DNA of 64,000 bases. Origin: DATMRF01 sp035566435 (GTDB lineage: Bacteria > Verrucomicrobiota > Verrucomicrobiia > Limisphaerales > UBA8199). This document shows positions 51,488 to 60,896 of the stretch, one piece after another (within the stretch, counting starts at the first letter, position 1; each line of letters opens with the position of its first letter). Below the pieces are notes generated by a model. That model worked only from the letters and a program-made list of their open reading frames with translations. It had not been told where the DNA came from and made no database searches. Location: NCBI GenBank assembly GCA_035566435.1, contig DATMRF010000085.1:1-64000 (forward strand). The letters run 5' to 3'. The translations under genes and the position numbers were made by a program.

Positions 51488-54400
51488 ATGAAGCTCACCA
51501 TTGAACGGCTCTTCGCCCGCCGGAGTCTCTGCTCCCGCGCGCTTTTTCTGGCTGCGGCTCTTGCTGGAACTCTGGCCGCCTCCGCCGAACCTCTCAGCGA
51601 AAGCGCGCTCAACCAGATTACAGCCCTTCGCGCGGAGAAAGAGTCACGCTCTTTCGCGCAGCAGAAGATGGATTCGCATTTGGTATATGCGCTTAAGCAG
51701 AGCCTCCATCAGCCCGTTGCCCCGGGCGTCGGTAATCTGCGGCTGAACCTCAAAACGGAGGCTGACGGCCGGGTCTGGGTCGATCTCAAGGCCACCATCA
51801 CGCCGCAACTCCTCAACGATATCCGCGCCGCCAACGGCACCGTGCTGAACAGCTTCCCGCAGTACAACGCCACCCGTATTCTTATTCCGCTTGCTTTCGC
51901 CGAAACCCTGGCGGGCCGCTCCGATGTGCAATTTGTCCAATCCGCGGTCCAGGCCGCCACCCGCACCGGGAGCGTGGATTCCGAAGGTGATGTCACCCAT
52001 TCCGCGATCACTGCCCGGCCGGCATTTCGTGTTGATGGCTCTGGTGTGAAGGTTGGTGTCCTTTCCGACAGCGTGGATTTCATGGCCCAGGCCCAAAGCT
52101 CGGGTGACCTTCCGCCCGACCTCGTTGTTCTGCCCGGTCAAAGTGGTGTGCCTGGAAGTGGGGAAGGGACCGCCATGCTCGAAATCGTTTACGACCTTGC
52201 CCCCGGTTCAAAACTGTTCTTCGCCACCGCGAACGGCGGCCCTGCGCAGTTCGCTCGGAACATTCGCGACCTTCGTTCCGCCGGTTGCGACATCATTGTC
52301 GATGATGTCGGCTACTTCGATGAATCTCCCTTCCAGGACGGCATCATCGCCCAGGCCGTCAACAGCGTTACCGCCAGTGGCGCCCTCTACTTCTCTTCCG
52401 CCGGCAATGAAGGCAGTAAGCGGCATGGCACCTCGGGCACCTGGGAGGGTGATTTCGTCGACGGCGGCCCCGCCGGCGCTCCGGTCAATGGCAAGGGTGG
52501 CAACCTCCTGAGTTTCGGCGCTACCACGTATGATACCGCCGTCCAACCCGGCTTTGCTGTCATTCTTCTTTGGTCTGATCCGTTGGGTCTTTCCACCAAC
52601 GACTACGACTTGTACGTTCTGGACACTAACGGCGTCAATGTCGTCAGCAGCTCGACCACCATCCAAAACGGCAGCCAGGACCCGTTCGAAATCGTTCCGC
52701 CCGCGAATCCCGGCGAGCGAATTGTGGTCGTGAAGGCCTCCGGCGATCCCCGGTTCCTGCACATCGACACGATTCGCGGGCAGTTGCTGATCAATACGGA
52801 CGGCAACATCACCGGCCATCCCTGTGCGACGAATGCCTTCGCCGTCTCGGCGGTTGACATCCACACCTCCTTCCCAAACCCATTCGCTGGTGGCCCGGCC
52901 AATCCCGTCGAGTTTTTCAGTACCGATGGTCCGCGGCGCGTTTTTTATAATGCAGATGGCACGCCCATAACCCCCGGAAATTTTCTGTCCACGGGCGGTT
53001 ACGTTCGCGCCAAGCCGGATATCACGGCTGCTGACGGGGTTTCGACCACTCTGCCGCCGTTCTCCGGGCTCAATCCTTTTTTCGGCACTTCCGCGGCCGC
53101 CCCGCACGCCGCCGCCATTGCGGCGCTCCTGGAATCCTATAATCCGGAGCTCGATCCCGCCCAAATCCGCACGGTTCTAACCGGCACGGCCCTCGATAAC
53201 GAGGCTCCGGGTTATGATTTCAACAGCGGTTACGGCATCGTCATGGCGGACCTGGCGCTGGGCGGCGCGCCTTTGCCCCGGCCGCTTCCTGCCCTCATCG
53301 TTGCCACCAATTTCATTTCCGGCGGCAACGGCAACGGTATTATCGAATTCAACGAGTGCAATAACCTCGATGTGGTTCTGACAAATGTCGGGCGCGCCAA
53401 CGCCACCGGCGTCCGCGTCAGCGTTACCACCACCACTCCCGGCGTCATCATCGCGCAGCCCAACTCGCCGTATCCGAATATTGCGACCAACAATGCGGCG
53501 ACGAATTTTACCAGCTTCAAGGTCAGCACTGCGCCGGATTTCAACTGCGGCATTCCGATCGATTTGACGATCCTGGTCAAGTGTGACCAGGTGGTGTTGA
53601 CCAACCAACTCACGCTCCCGACCGGCGTGCCGGGGATTCCCTTGCGGTTCGACAGTTTCGATCAGGTTTTCATCCCGGATGTCGGGGCGACTAATTCCAT
53701 CATTGTAGTTTCCAATGTCACTTTTGCCCTTAGCAAATTCACGGTATCGATGTTCATCAGCCACACCTTCGACCGCGACCTGATTCTCCAACTCGTTTCC
53801 CCGGACGGCATGACGAACACCCTGGCGACCCACCTTGGCGGCGGCGGCCAGAATTACGGCCTGGCTTGCAGCCCTGACAGCCAACGCACTACGTTCGACG
53901 ATTCGGCGACCAACTTCATCGGGGGCTCGTTCGCTCCTTTCGTCGGCTCGTTTAAACCGGAACAGCCGCTGGCGAATTTTGCAGGTAAGGCCGGGACCAA
54001 TGTCAACGGTCCCTGGCAGCTTCTCATAACAGACACCGCGCTCCGCGACGTCGGCACGCTCCATTGCTGGGCGCTCACGATGACTCCAACCGTCTGCACT
54101 AATGGCGGCGGCGAATGCCCCGGCTCGGACCTGGCGATTGGGATGGTGGCTTCTCCGCAACCGGTGATCGTGGGCGCCAACTTGAAGTACACCATTTCGG
54201 TCACCAACAACGGACCCAGTACGGCTAAGAACGTGTCCGTCAGCCAGGTGCTTCCCAGCAACACCATTTTCGTCTCCGCCACAGCCTCGCAAGGCTCTGC
54301 CGCCCAGGCCGGTGGCGTTGTCAGCGCCGACCTCGGCCAGATGAGCGCCGGCGGAACCGCAACGGTCACGGTCATTGTCATCCCGGCGACTGTCGGCACC

Positions 54401-57400
54401 ATTTCCTCGTCTGCCAACGTCACCTCCGAGCAGCCGGACTTTAATTTGGCCAACAATACCGCCACGGTTTTCAGCACGGTCAACCCTCCGACGAGCGACC
54501 TCGCGGTGCGGTTGGTGGCGGCGCCCAGCGCCCTGGTGGTGGGCGGCAACCTCACCTACACTTTGCTTCTTACGAACAACGGGCCCAGTGATGCCTCCGG
54601 CGTTTTCGTCACCAATGTCCTGCCTCCCGGCGTGCTGCTCCTCGGGGAGACTAGCTCCGAGGGCAGCCTCGCGCTCTTCGGCAACACAGTCGTTTGCAGC
54701 TTTGGGTCCTTAACCAACGGGGGAGTGGCTTCCGCCATCATCAGCGCGACGCCCGTCTCCGAGGGCACCTTGGCCGCCACTGCAACGGTGGTCGGCAACC
54801 AGGTTGACCCCGTCGCTGCTAATAACACTTCCACTGCCCTGGTCATAGTTGGCCCCGCTGCCGACCTCGCCCTGACCCTCACGGCCCGTCCTAGCCCGGT
54901 TGTACTCTCGAGCAACCTCACCTACTTCGCCGCCGTGACCAACTTCGGTCCCAGCACTGCCACCAATGTCGTCCTTACGGAAACGCTGCCCGCCGGCGTC
55001 AATGTGGTTTCCGTGACGCTTTCGCAGGGCACCTACGTCATCAACGGCAGCACGCTTACGGCCAGCCTGGGCGCATTGGCTTCCGGCCGCAATGCCAGCC
55101 TCACGGTCATCGTCGCCACGACTCGGCTGGGCACTCTGACCTGTCTGGCGAATGTGACCGCTTCCTTGACGGATCCCAACTCCGCCAACAACTCCGCTAG
55201 TGTCTCGGTTTCCGTTGCCCAACCTTTCGTCAATATCGTCGCTGCGGGCGCTTCGCTCACGGCCGAGAGTTTTTCGCCGCCTAATGGCTCCATCGACCCG
55301 GACGAGACCGTCACTCTCCAGCTCCGGCTCCAGAACCTGGGCAACGTTGTTAATACCAACCTCACTGCCACCTTGCAGGCAAGCGGGGGCGTGACACCAA
55401 TTACCGTCAATCCACAAACCTATGGCGTCCTCAAGCCGATCGGTGTGCCCGGCGGTGTGCCGGTGGCCCGGTCATTCTCCCTCACCGCCAGCGGCGCCGG
55501 TGGTGCCAATATCGTCGTCACCCTCCAGCTCCTCGACGGCTCCAATCCGCTGCCGCCAGTCACCTTTACCTTTCCGCTCCCGACGTTCGCCTCCTTCTCC
55601 AACACCAATCTCATTCTGGTCCCCGACCCCAACCGCATCGCCACTTTCGGCGACGGCCCGGCCTTCCCTTATCCCTCGACCAACTTTGTCTCGGGCCTGA
55701 CTGGCCAGGTTAGCAAAGTCACCGTCAGTCTTTTTGGCCTGTTGCACACGTTCCCTCACGATATCAGCGTGCTGCTCGTCGGACCTACCACGGTAAATAC
55801 GCTGCTCCTCTCCCATGCGGATTTTAATTCCAGCCTGAGCAGTCCGGTCGATCTGACCTTCGACGACAACGCGCCCTCGCCGCTGCCCGCCAGCGGCCCC
55901 ATGAGCTCGGGCTCGTGGCAGCCCTCCGCCTACGCACCGGCGCCCGTATTCTCCAATCCGGCACCGGCCGCCCCGTTCACCGCCATGTTGAGCACTTTCA
56001 ACGGGCTCAATCCCAACGGAACTTGGTCTGTCTATGTCCTGGATGATGGCTCGGGTGACACCGGCAGTATCGCCGGCGGTTGGAGCATCAACTTCACCAA
56101 CGTGACGCCAGTCAACCAGGTCGTGGACCTGGGGCTCAGCCTGGTAGCGGCGCCCAACCCCGTCTTCGTCGGCAGCAATCTCACCTACACCTTCACCATC
56201 ACCAATGCCGGGCCGAACAGTGCCAGCGGCGTTACCTTTTCGAATGCGCTCCCAGCCAATGTCACCCTGGTCGGCGCCTCCACTTCCCAGGGCAGCCTGA
56301 CCACTAATGGCAATGTCATCATCGGTAACCTCGCCAGCTTGAGCGTCGGCGCCACCGCGACCGTCACGCTGGTGGTGCAGCCCGGCATTGCCGCGGCCGG
56401 CTCGCTCACCGAAAGCGCTTTGATTACTTCCTTTGAAACCGACCTGCATTCAGTCAACAATACCGCCTCGACCGTAACCACGGTTGTGCTCCCGACCGCC
56501 GATCTCGGTCTCACCCTCTCCGCGAATCCGGTTTCTGTGATCGTTGGCAGCAATCTCACCTATAGTATTGTCGTTACTAATGGCGGCCCGGGCAACGCGC
56601 TGAGCAGCGTCGTCACTCTGCCCCTGCCCGCCACGCTCGCGTATGGTTCTGCCAGCGCCTCCCAGGGCTCGGTGGCTCAAAACGGTGCTTCTGTCATTGC
56701 GACTCTGGGTGATCTGGGCCCCGGCGCGCTCGCCACCGTCACGATCAACGTCACTCCGCTTTCCCCTGGCTTGCTCACAAACACCGCCTCCGTCGCTACC
56801 GCTTCCATCGACCCGGCCTCCGGCAACAACTCCGCCTCCGCGGTCGTCGCGGCTGCCAGCCCCGCGCCGCATATCGTCGCCGCGGGCGCTACCCTTATCA
56901 CACAGAACCTGCTCAACAACGGTGCGATTAATCCAGGCCAAACCGTCACCATTTCCTTCGGCCTCGCCAATATTGGCCAGCTCGACACCGCCAACCTGGT
57001 GGCCACGTTGCAGGCGTCCGGCGGCGTTACGGCCCCCGGCGGTCCCGACACTTATGGCCAGGTCGTTGCTGGTGGACCTCCTGTTGCCCGTGCCTTTGCT
57101 TTCACCGTCAGCCCAAGCGCGGCGGGTGCTATTGTCGCCACCCTCCAGCTCCAGGACGGCGCAAATAACCTCGGTCTCGTCACCTTCACGTTTACCCTGC
57201 CGCTGACCACCACCTACGCCAGCACCAACTCCATCGTCATCCCCGATCAAGGGCCCGCTTCGCCCTATCCTTCCGCCATTTCAGTTTCCGGGCTGACTGG
57301 CTTCGTCAGCAAAGCGACCGTAACGCTCTCGGGGCTCACCCATGGCTTCGCCAGCGATGTCAACGTTCTCCTGGTCAGTCCGGGCGGCAGCCACAATGTC

Positions 57401-58306
57401 CTGCTCATGTCTCACGCCAGCGGGAACCACGGACTGACCAACCTGACTCTCACCTTTGATGATGCCGCTGCCGCGGGCTTGCCCGCCAATGGCATTCTCG
57501 CCACCGGCACCTATCTCCCCTCCCAATATGGCGCGACCCCGCCATTCATCCGTCCTGCCCCTGCCGCCCCCTTCGGCTCGACGCTGGGCGCTCTCAACGG
57601 TGCCGGCCCCAACGGCGCCTGGTCCCTTTTCGTCCTCGATGATTCCGCCGGCGATTCCGGCATCATCGCTCGTGGTTGGAGCCTGACCCTTACTACGGTC
57701 GTCCCGGTTAACCCCGTGGCCGACCTCGCTGTTGGCATGTCCGGCTCCCCTGCCTCCCTTTTCACCGGCAGCAGTCTTACCTACACGCTCAATATCACCA
57801 ATCTGGGACCGAACTCCGTTCCTGATGTGGTAGTGATCGATACCCTGCCCGGCGGCGTGAACGTCACTGGTACGACCTCCTCGCAGGGGACCGTCGCGAT
57901 CCAGGGCAACACGCTCACAGCCACCCTCGGCCTCTTCAACGTCGGCGGCACTGCGAATATCACTATCAACACCGCCCCGGCCATCGGCGGTATCCTCGTC
58001 AATACCGCGACTGTCTCCAGCAGCGCCACCGACCTCAACCCCGCCAACGATTCGGCTTCGGTCACGACCGTCGTCGCTGTCCCCGTCCCGGCCCAGCTCG
58101 TGGGCGCGTTCACCAACGGCCAATTCCTGCTCACCGTCTCCGCCCAGCCTGGCATGGCGTATATTGTCGAGGCCTCGACCAACCTCAAATCCTGGTCGTC
58201 CCTCGGAACCTTTACCGCTCCCTTCAGCGGAGTTTTCCAGGTTATCGACCCAGCCGCGCCGGCCCCCGAGACCCGTTTTTACAGGACCATCAGGGTCATT
58301 CCCTGA
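51488..58306 (+). CDS. Giant secreted subtilisin/sedolisin-like protease with P-domains and DUF11 repeats
   Basis: The 2272-residue protein has a signal peptide, a pro-region (about 35-170) and a subtilase-fold domain (about 180-590). It shows Asp194 in 'VGVLSDSVDF' and Ser535 in 'GTSAAAPHAAA'. At the usual His site it has Glu226 in 'GSGEGTAMLEIVYD', with E232-x3-D236 close by, and 'IIVDDVGYFDE' at the oxyanion strand. Then follow a P-domain (about 728-873), three DUF11 repeats, a 'VAAGASL...SIDPDET' module, a P-domain (1372-1538), two DUF11 repeats, another such module, a P-domain (1911-2068), one DUF11 repeat and the shared C-terminal module ending F-Y-R-T-I-R-V-I-P. It may process its neighbours or host glycoproteins at the surface. 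It is the last gene of the co-directional run, 30 bases after the previous giant. Confidence 0.88.
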   Translation: MKLTIERLFARRSLCSRALFLAAALAGTLAASAEPLSESALNQITALRAEKESRSFAQQKMDSHLVYALKQSLHQPVAPGVGNLRLNLKTEADGRVWVDLKATITPQLLNDIRAANGTVLNSFPQYNATRILIPLAFAETLAGRSDVQFVQSAVQAATRTGSVDSEGDVTHSAITARPAFRVDGSGVKVGVLSDSVDFMAQAQSSGDLPPDLVVLPGQSGVPGSGEGTAMLEIVYDLAPGSKLFFATANGGPAQFARNIRDLRSAGCDIIVDDVGYFDESPFQDGIIAQAVNSVTASGALYFSSAGNEGSKRHGTSGTWEGDFVDGGPAGAPVNGKGGNLLSFGATTYDTAVQPGFAVILLWSDPLGLSTNDYDLYVLDTNGVNVVSSSTTIQNGSQDPFEIVPPANPGERIVVVKASGDPRFLHIDTIRGQLLINTDGNITGHPCATNAFAVSAVDIHTSFPNPFAGGPANPVEFFSTDGPRRVFYNADGTPITPGNFLSTGGYVRAKPDITAADGVSTTLPPFSGLNPFFGTSAAAPHAAAIAALLESYNPELDPAQIRTVLTGTALDNEAPGYDFNSGYGIVMADLALGGAPLPRPLPALIVATNFISGGNGNGIIEFNECNNLDVVLTNVGRANATGVRVSVTTTTPGVIIAQPNSPYPNIATNNAATNFTSFKVSTAPDFNCGIPIDLTILVKCDQVVLTNQLTLPTGVPGIPLRFDSFDQVFIPDVGATNSIIVVSNVTFALSKFTVSMFISHTFDRDLILQLVSPDGMTNTLATHLGGGGQNYGLACSPDSQRTTFDDSATNFIGGSFAPFVGSFKPEQPLANFAGKAGTNVNGPWQLLITDTALRDVGTLHCWALTMTPTVCTNGGGECPGSDLAIGMVASPQPVIVGANLKYTISVTNNGPSTAKNVSVSQVLPSNTIFVSATASQGSAAQAGGVVSADLGQMSAGGTATVTVIVIPATVGTISSSANVTSEQPDFNLANNTATVFSTVNPPTSDLAVRLVAAPSALVVGGNLTYTLLLTNNGPSDASGVFVTNVLPPGVLLLGETSSEGSLALFGNTVVCSFGSLTNGGVASAIISATPVSEGTLAATATVVGNQVDPVAANNTSTALVIVGPAADLALTLTARPSPVVLSSNLTYFAAVTNFGPSTATNVVLTETLPAGVNVVSVTLSQGTYVINGSTLTASLGALASGRNASLTVIVATTRLGTLTCLANVTASLTDPNSANNSASVSVSVAQPFVNIVAAGASLTAESFSPPNGSIDPDETVTLQLRLQNLGNVVNTNLTATLQASGGVTPITVNPQTYGVLKPIGVPGGVPVARSFSLTASGAGGANIVVTLQLLDGSNPLPPVTFTFPLPTFASFSNTNLILVPDPNRIATFGDGPAFPYPSTNFVSGLTGQVSKVTVSLFGLLHTFPHDISVLLVGPTTVNTLLLSHADFNSSLSSPVDLTFDDNAPSPLPASGPMSSGSWQPSAYAPAPVFSNPAPAAPFTAMLSTFNGLNPNGTWSVYVLDDGSGDTGSIAGGWSINFTNVTPVNQVVDLGLSLVAAPNPVFVGSNLTYTFTITNAGPNSASGVTFSNALPANVTLVGASTSQGSLTTNGNVIIGNLASLSVGATATVTLVVQPGIAAAGSLTESALITSFETDLHSVNNTASTVTTVVLPTADLGLTLSANPVSVIVGSNLTYSIVVTNGGPGNALSSVVTLPLPATLAYGSASASQGSVAQNGASVIATLGDLGPGALATVTINVTPLSPGLLTNTASVATASIDPASGNNSASAVVAAASPAPHIVAAGATLITQNLLNNGAINPGQTVTISFGLANIGQLDTANLVATLQASGGVTAPGGPDTYGQVVAGGPPVARAFAFTVSPSAAGAIVATLQLQDGANNLGLVTFTFTLPLTTTYASTNSIVIPDQGPASPYPSAISVSGLTGFVSKATVTLSGLTHGFASDVNVLLVSPGGSHNVLLMSHASGNHGLTNLTLTFDDAAAAGLPANGILATGTYLPSQYGATPPFIRPAPAAPFGSTLGALNGAGPNGAWSLFVLDDSAGDSGIIARGWSLTLTTVVPVNPVADLAVGMSGSPASLFTGSSLTYTLNITNLGPNSVPDVVVIDTLPGGVNVTGTTSSQGTVAIQGNTLTATLGLFNVGGTANITINTAPAIGGILVNTATVSSSATDLNPANDSASVTTVVAVPVPAQLVGAFTNGQFLLTVSAQPGMAYIVEASTNLKSWSSLGTFTAPFSGVFQVIDPAAPAPETRFYRTIRVIP

Positions 58307-58397
58307 CGCTCGGTGGGTTGCTGCATCGGTAAGCGCGTGTTTGGAAATCCTTTTTCTTCGTAGGAGACGACGTTAGGAGTCTCTGATCCAATACCAG

Positions 58398-58458
58398 GCC
58401 GCGATTCGTACCGCGGCTTTGAGCCAACCACCGGTAGGGACGCGTTCCACCGCGTCCC
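58398..58458. repeat. Paired REP-like palindromes
   Basis: GCCGCG (58398-58403) pairs with CGCGGC (58412-58417), and GGGACGCG (58437-58444) pairs with CGCGTCCC (58451-58458) across TTCCAC. Both lie about 90-150 bases after the last gene of the giant cluster. A partial direct copy GGGGACACGTTCC follows at 58479-58491. One arm recurs at 138-151. They resemble dispersed REP elements and may also end transcription. Confidence 0.6.
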
Positions 58459-58569
58459 CGATCCCTGCCGGAAACAATGGGGACACGTTCCTTCAATCTC
58501 CTGCCGTTGCTCTTTGCCGCTCTGATTCTCCTTGCGTCGTCTGCTGCAAAATCGGAAGCCGTGGTGAGG

Positions 58570-59475
58570 TCACTCGTTCCGAATTCTCTCCAAGCCGCTC
58601 GTCTCGAGGAAGGTTCTCAACGTCCCGTGCTTCTCGACCACTTCGTCATGTTCGAGGCCGGTGAAAAGAAAAACCGGCCCGTTTTTCCGCAGGTCCGCCG
58701 GTTTGGCGTCGGTCTCTGTGCCCGCGTAAAAAGCCATGCCGCGCGGTTTCAAAAGGGCGATCAGCCGTTCGGTCTCCTCTTTGGTGCCGCCGTGTTCGGT
58801 ATAGATGTCCACCAGCCGGCCCTGCTGCTGGTCGAGCCACGCGAGGAATTTGTCGGTCTGCCCGTACAGCGCATCGAAAAGCCAAACCTCCTTTACGTGC
58901 GCGGTTAAGCCGCCGTGGTCCAGAATCGCCGAGATGACGTGATAGCCTCCGCTGTGCCCGGAGAGCACGATGTTCCCGATGGTGAAATCCTTATTCGTCA
59001 ACGCCGACTTTTCGCGCAACGTTTGCGTCACCTCCTGCATAAACCGTTTGAACCCGTCCGGGTCTTCAAGTTTCCCGCCGAAGGAGTCCGAGGCGTTCCG
59101 CGGGCCTTGTGGCACCACCAACACCGCGTTGCGTCCGCTGGCCACGAGCTGTTCAATCAATTGATACCGGCGCAGCACATTTGTGACATTGTTTTGCCAG
59201 CCGTGAAAATGAACCACGAAATCAACCCGTCCGGTCTCCCGGAAGCCGCGCGGGATGAAGATGGCCACGGTGCTGTCAGTATAATGTTCTTTGGCCGGAA
59301 AAAACTGGCTCTGGTACCGGTGACCCTCGGCGCGCTGGGGATGCGGAAACGGCGCGGAGGCCAGTTGGGTCAGGATAAGTTTGCCCTCGAAAGCATAAGG
59401 CTCAAGCGGATTTCCAGCCTCCGCGATGAAGCCCGGGCCCGTGCAGCCGGCCAGGAGCAGAAATAGCTTTTTCAT
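58570..59475 (-). CDS. Lipoprotein alpha/beta hydrolase
   Basis: The 301-residue protein starts with a short lipoprotein signal (L-L-A-G-C11). The rest is an alpha/beta hydrolase: 'VDFVVHFHGWQNN' oxyanion strand, nucleophile elbow G-H-S175-G-G, an acid candidate in 'VWLFDALYG' and the catalytic His in 'GLEHDEV' near the end. It is probably an envelope-anchored esterase or peptidase-like enzyme of unknown substrate. It faces the giant cluster in convergent orientation. A signal-peptide-like frame read antisense over its 3' end (58477-58908) is most likely a shadow. Confidence 0.85.
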   Translation of the reverse strand: MKKLFLLLAGCTGPGFIAEAGNPLEPYAFEGKLILTQLASAPFPHPQRAEGHRYQSQFFPAKEHYTDSTVAIFIPRGFRETGRVDFVVHFHGWQNNVTNVLRRYQLIEQLVASGRNAVLVVPQGPRNASDSFGGKLEDPDGFKRFMQEVTQTLREKSALTNKDFTIGNIVLSGHSGGYHVISAILDHGGLTAHVKEVWLFDALYGQTDKFLAWLDQQQGRLVDIYTEHGGTKEETERLIALLKPRGMAFYAGTETDAKPADLRKNGPVFLFTGLEHDEVVEKHGTLRTFLETSGLERIRNE

Positions 59476-59789
59476 GAATGCTTCGAGTCTGGCAAAGGCC
59501 CCGCGCCGCCGGCAAATCAGAAATCGGAGGCTGGAAACCGTGGGTCTCAGTGCCCGCGAGCCAGGGCCATTATTCCCATCGCGCGTCTGGGCACAACGCC
59601 GCCCGGACGCTCGGAGTCGTGCTCCCCGGCTCGATTTGACTGAGGCCCGACCCTAATTGTGTCTCAGTGCCTTGTCAGTGCGCAGGGTTCAGGGTATTTA
59701 GTTCTGATGACGACTATCATGGCCGGGGAATGGTTGGGGCCGGGAGCCCTTCGCCTTGTTGCGCCCGCGCCCGGGAGGGTGCCTGGCCG

Positions 59790-60446
59790 ATGACTGCACC
59801 AGGACTCAAGACCCACCGGCTGATTTGGCTCGGCTTGGCCCTCACGGCCGCGTTGCTGGTTCTGGCGTTCCTGCTGGCCACTCTCAATCCTCGGTCCGGG
59901 TTGGGCGAACCGCTGCCCGTCATTTCCCCGGTTGCCGATTTTTCCCTTACTAACCAGAACGGAGAGGCCGTTTCGTTGGCTGACCTCCGCGGTCAGGTCT
60001 GGGTCGCGGACATCATCTTTACCCGCTGCCCCGGGCCATGCCTGAAAATGTCCCGGCAAATGCAGGACCTCCAACAGAGCCTGCCAGTACGCAGCCGGGC
60101 CAGGCTGGTCACCCTGACCACCGATCCGGACTTCGATACGCCGGCGGTGCTGAAAACTTATGCCGAGCGCTTCGGGGCCGACCTCAATCGCTGGTGCTTT
60201 CTGACCGGCACCAAACCACAGCTCGCCGCCCTGGCCCGCGACTCTCTCAAGCTGACTGCCGTCGCAAAAAAGCCTGAAGAGCGCCAGTCCCCCGACGACT
60301 TGTTTATCCACAGCACCATTTTCATTCTGGTCGATAAGCAGGGTCGCTTGCGCGGCGTTTTTGAAACAACCGGCGAGGGAATCGAGCCGCAACGTGTAAA
60401 ATCGCAACTCCTGGCCGGCATCAGGCGATTGGAGCGCGAGTCATGA
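59790..60446 (+). CDS. SCO1/SenC-family copper chaperone
   Basis: The 218-residue protein has a membrane anchor (about residues 11-32) and a thioredoxin-like SCO domain with Cys80-x3-Cys84 ('TRCPGPCLKM') and the distant His174 ('DDLFIHST'). These three residues bind copper. SCO proteins deliver copper to the CuA site of cytochrome c oxidase. GGAGGG lies 10 bases upstream of the ATG at 59790, supporting this start over the open frame to 59667. Its stop overlaps the DUF420 gene (ATGA). Confidence 0.92.
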   Translation: MTAPGLKTHRLIWLGLALTAALLVLAFLLATLNPRSGLGEPLPVISPVADFSLTNQNGEAVSLADLRGQVWVADIIFTRCPGPCLKMSRQMQDLQQSLPVRSRARLVTLTTDPDFDTPAVLKTYAERFGADLNRWCFLTGTKPQLAALARDSLKLTAVAKKPEERQSPDDLFIHSTIFILVDKQGRLRGVFETTGEGIEPQRVKSQLLAGIRRLERES

Positions 60447-60886
60447 GTTTCAGTGACCTGCCCGCCGTCAACGCCTCGCTCAACGCGGTGAGCGCGGTTT
60501 TCCTGAGCGCCGGCTATTACTTCATCCACCGCAAGAACCAGGTGGCGCATCGAAACTGCATGCTGACCGCGTTCGTCTGCTCCATCGTGTTCCTGATTTG
60601 CTACCTCACCTATCACGGTCACCGCGCGCTCGTGCTGCACCAGGGCCCCACCCGGTTCCTCGAACCGGCCTGGTTCCGCCCCATCTACTTCTCCATCCTC
60701 TTAACCCACACAGTCCTCGCTGTGGTGATTGTGCCGCTCGTGCTCGTCACTCTAAATCGCGCATTGAAAAAGCGGTTTGAGCTCCACCGCAAAATCGCCC
60801 GCTGGACTTGGCCGTTGTGGATGTACGTCTCGGTTACCGGCGTGCTGGTCTATTTCCTCTTGTACCGGATATTTCCGCAACCCTGA
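60443..60886 (+). CDS. DUF420 membrane protein, cytochrome oxidase assembly
   Basis: The 147-residue protein has four predicted membrane helices and the conserved His residues of DUF420: 'HRKNQVAHRNCML', 'YLTYHGHRA', 'LLTHTVLAVV' and 'LHRKIARWTWPLWMYVSVTGVLVY'. DUF420 genes sit with oxidase and SCO genes in many bacteria. The four-base overlap with the SCO1 gene indicates a coupled two-gene unit, although no oxidase subunit is encoded in the window. Confidence 0.88.
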   Translation: MSFSDLPAVNASLNAVSAVFLSAGYYFIHRKNQVAHRNCMLTAFVCSIVFLICYLTYHGHRALVLHQGPTRFLEPAWFRPIYFSILLTHTVLAVVIVPLVLVTLNRALKKRFELHRKIARWTWPLWMYVSVTGVLVYFLLYRIFPQP

Positions 60887-60896
60887 CCGAATCTGG

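Noticed and set aside
27994..58306. Prophage or contractile injection system as explanation for the giant proteins
   Set aside because: No sheath, baseplate, tube, terminase, portal or integrase gene is present; the modules are those of secreted surface proteins.
58477..58908. Open frame with a signal-peptide-like start (MGTRSFNLLPLLFAALILLASSAA)
   Set aside because: Most of it is antisense to the clear alpha/beta hydrolase at 58570-59475, and its body has no recognisable fold.
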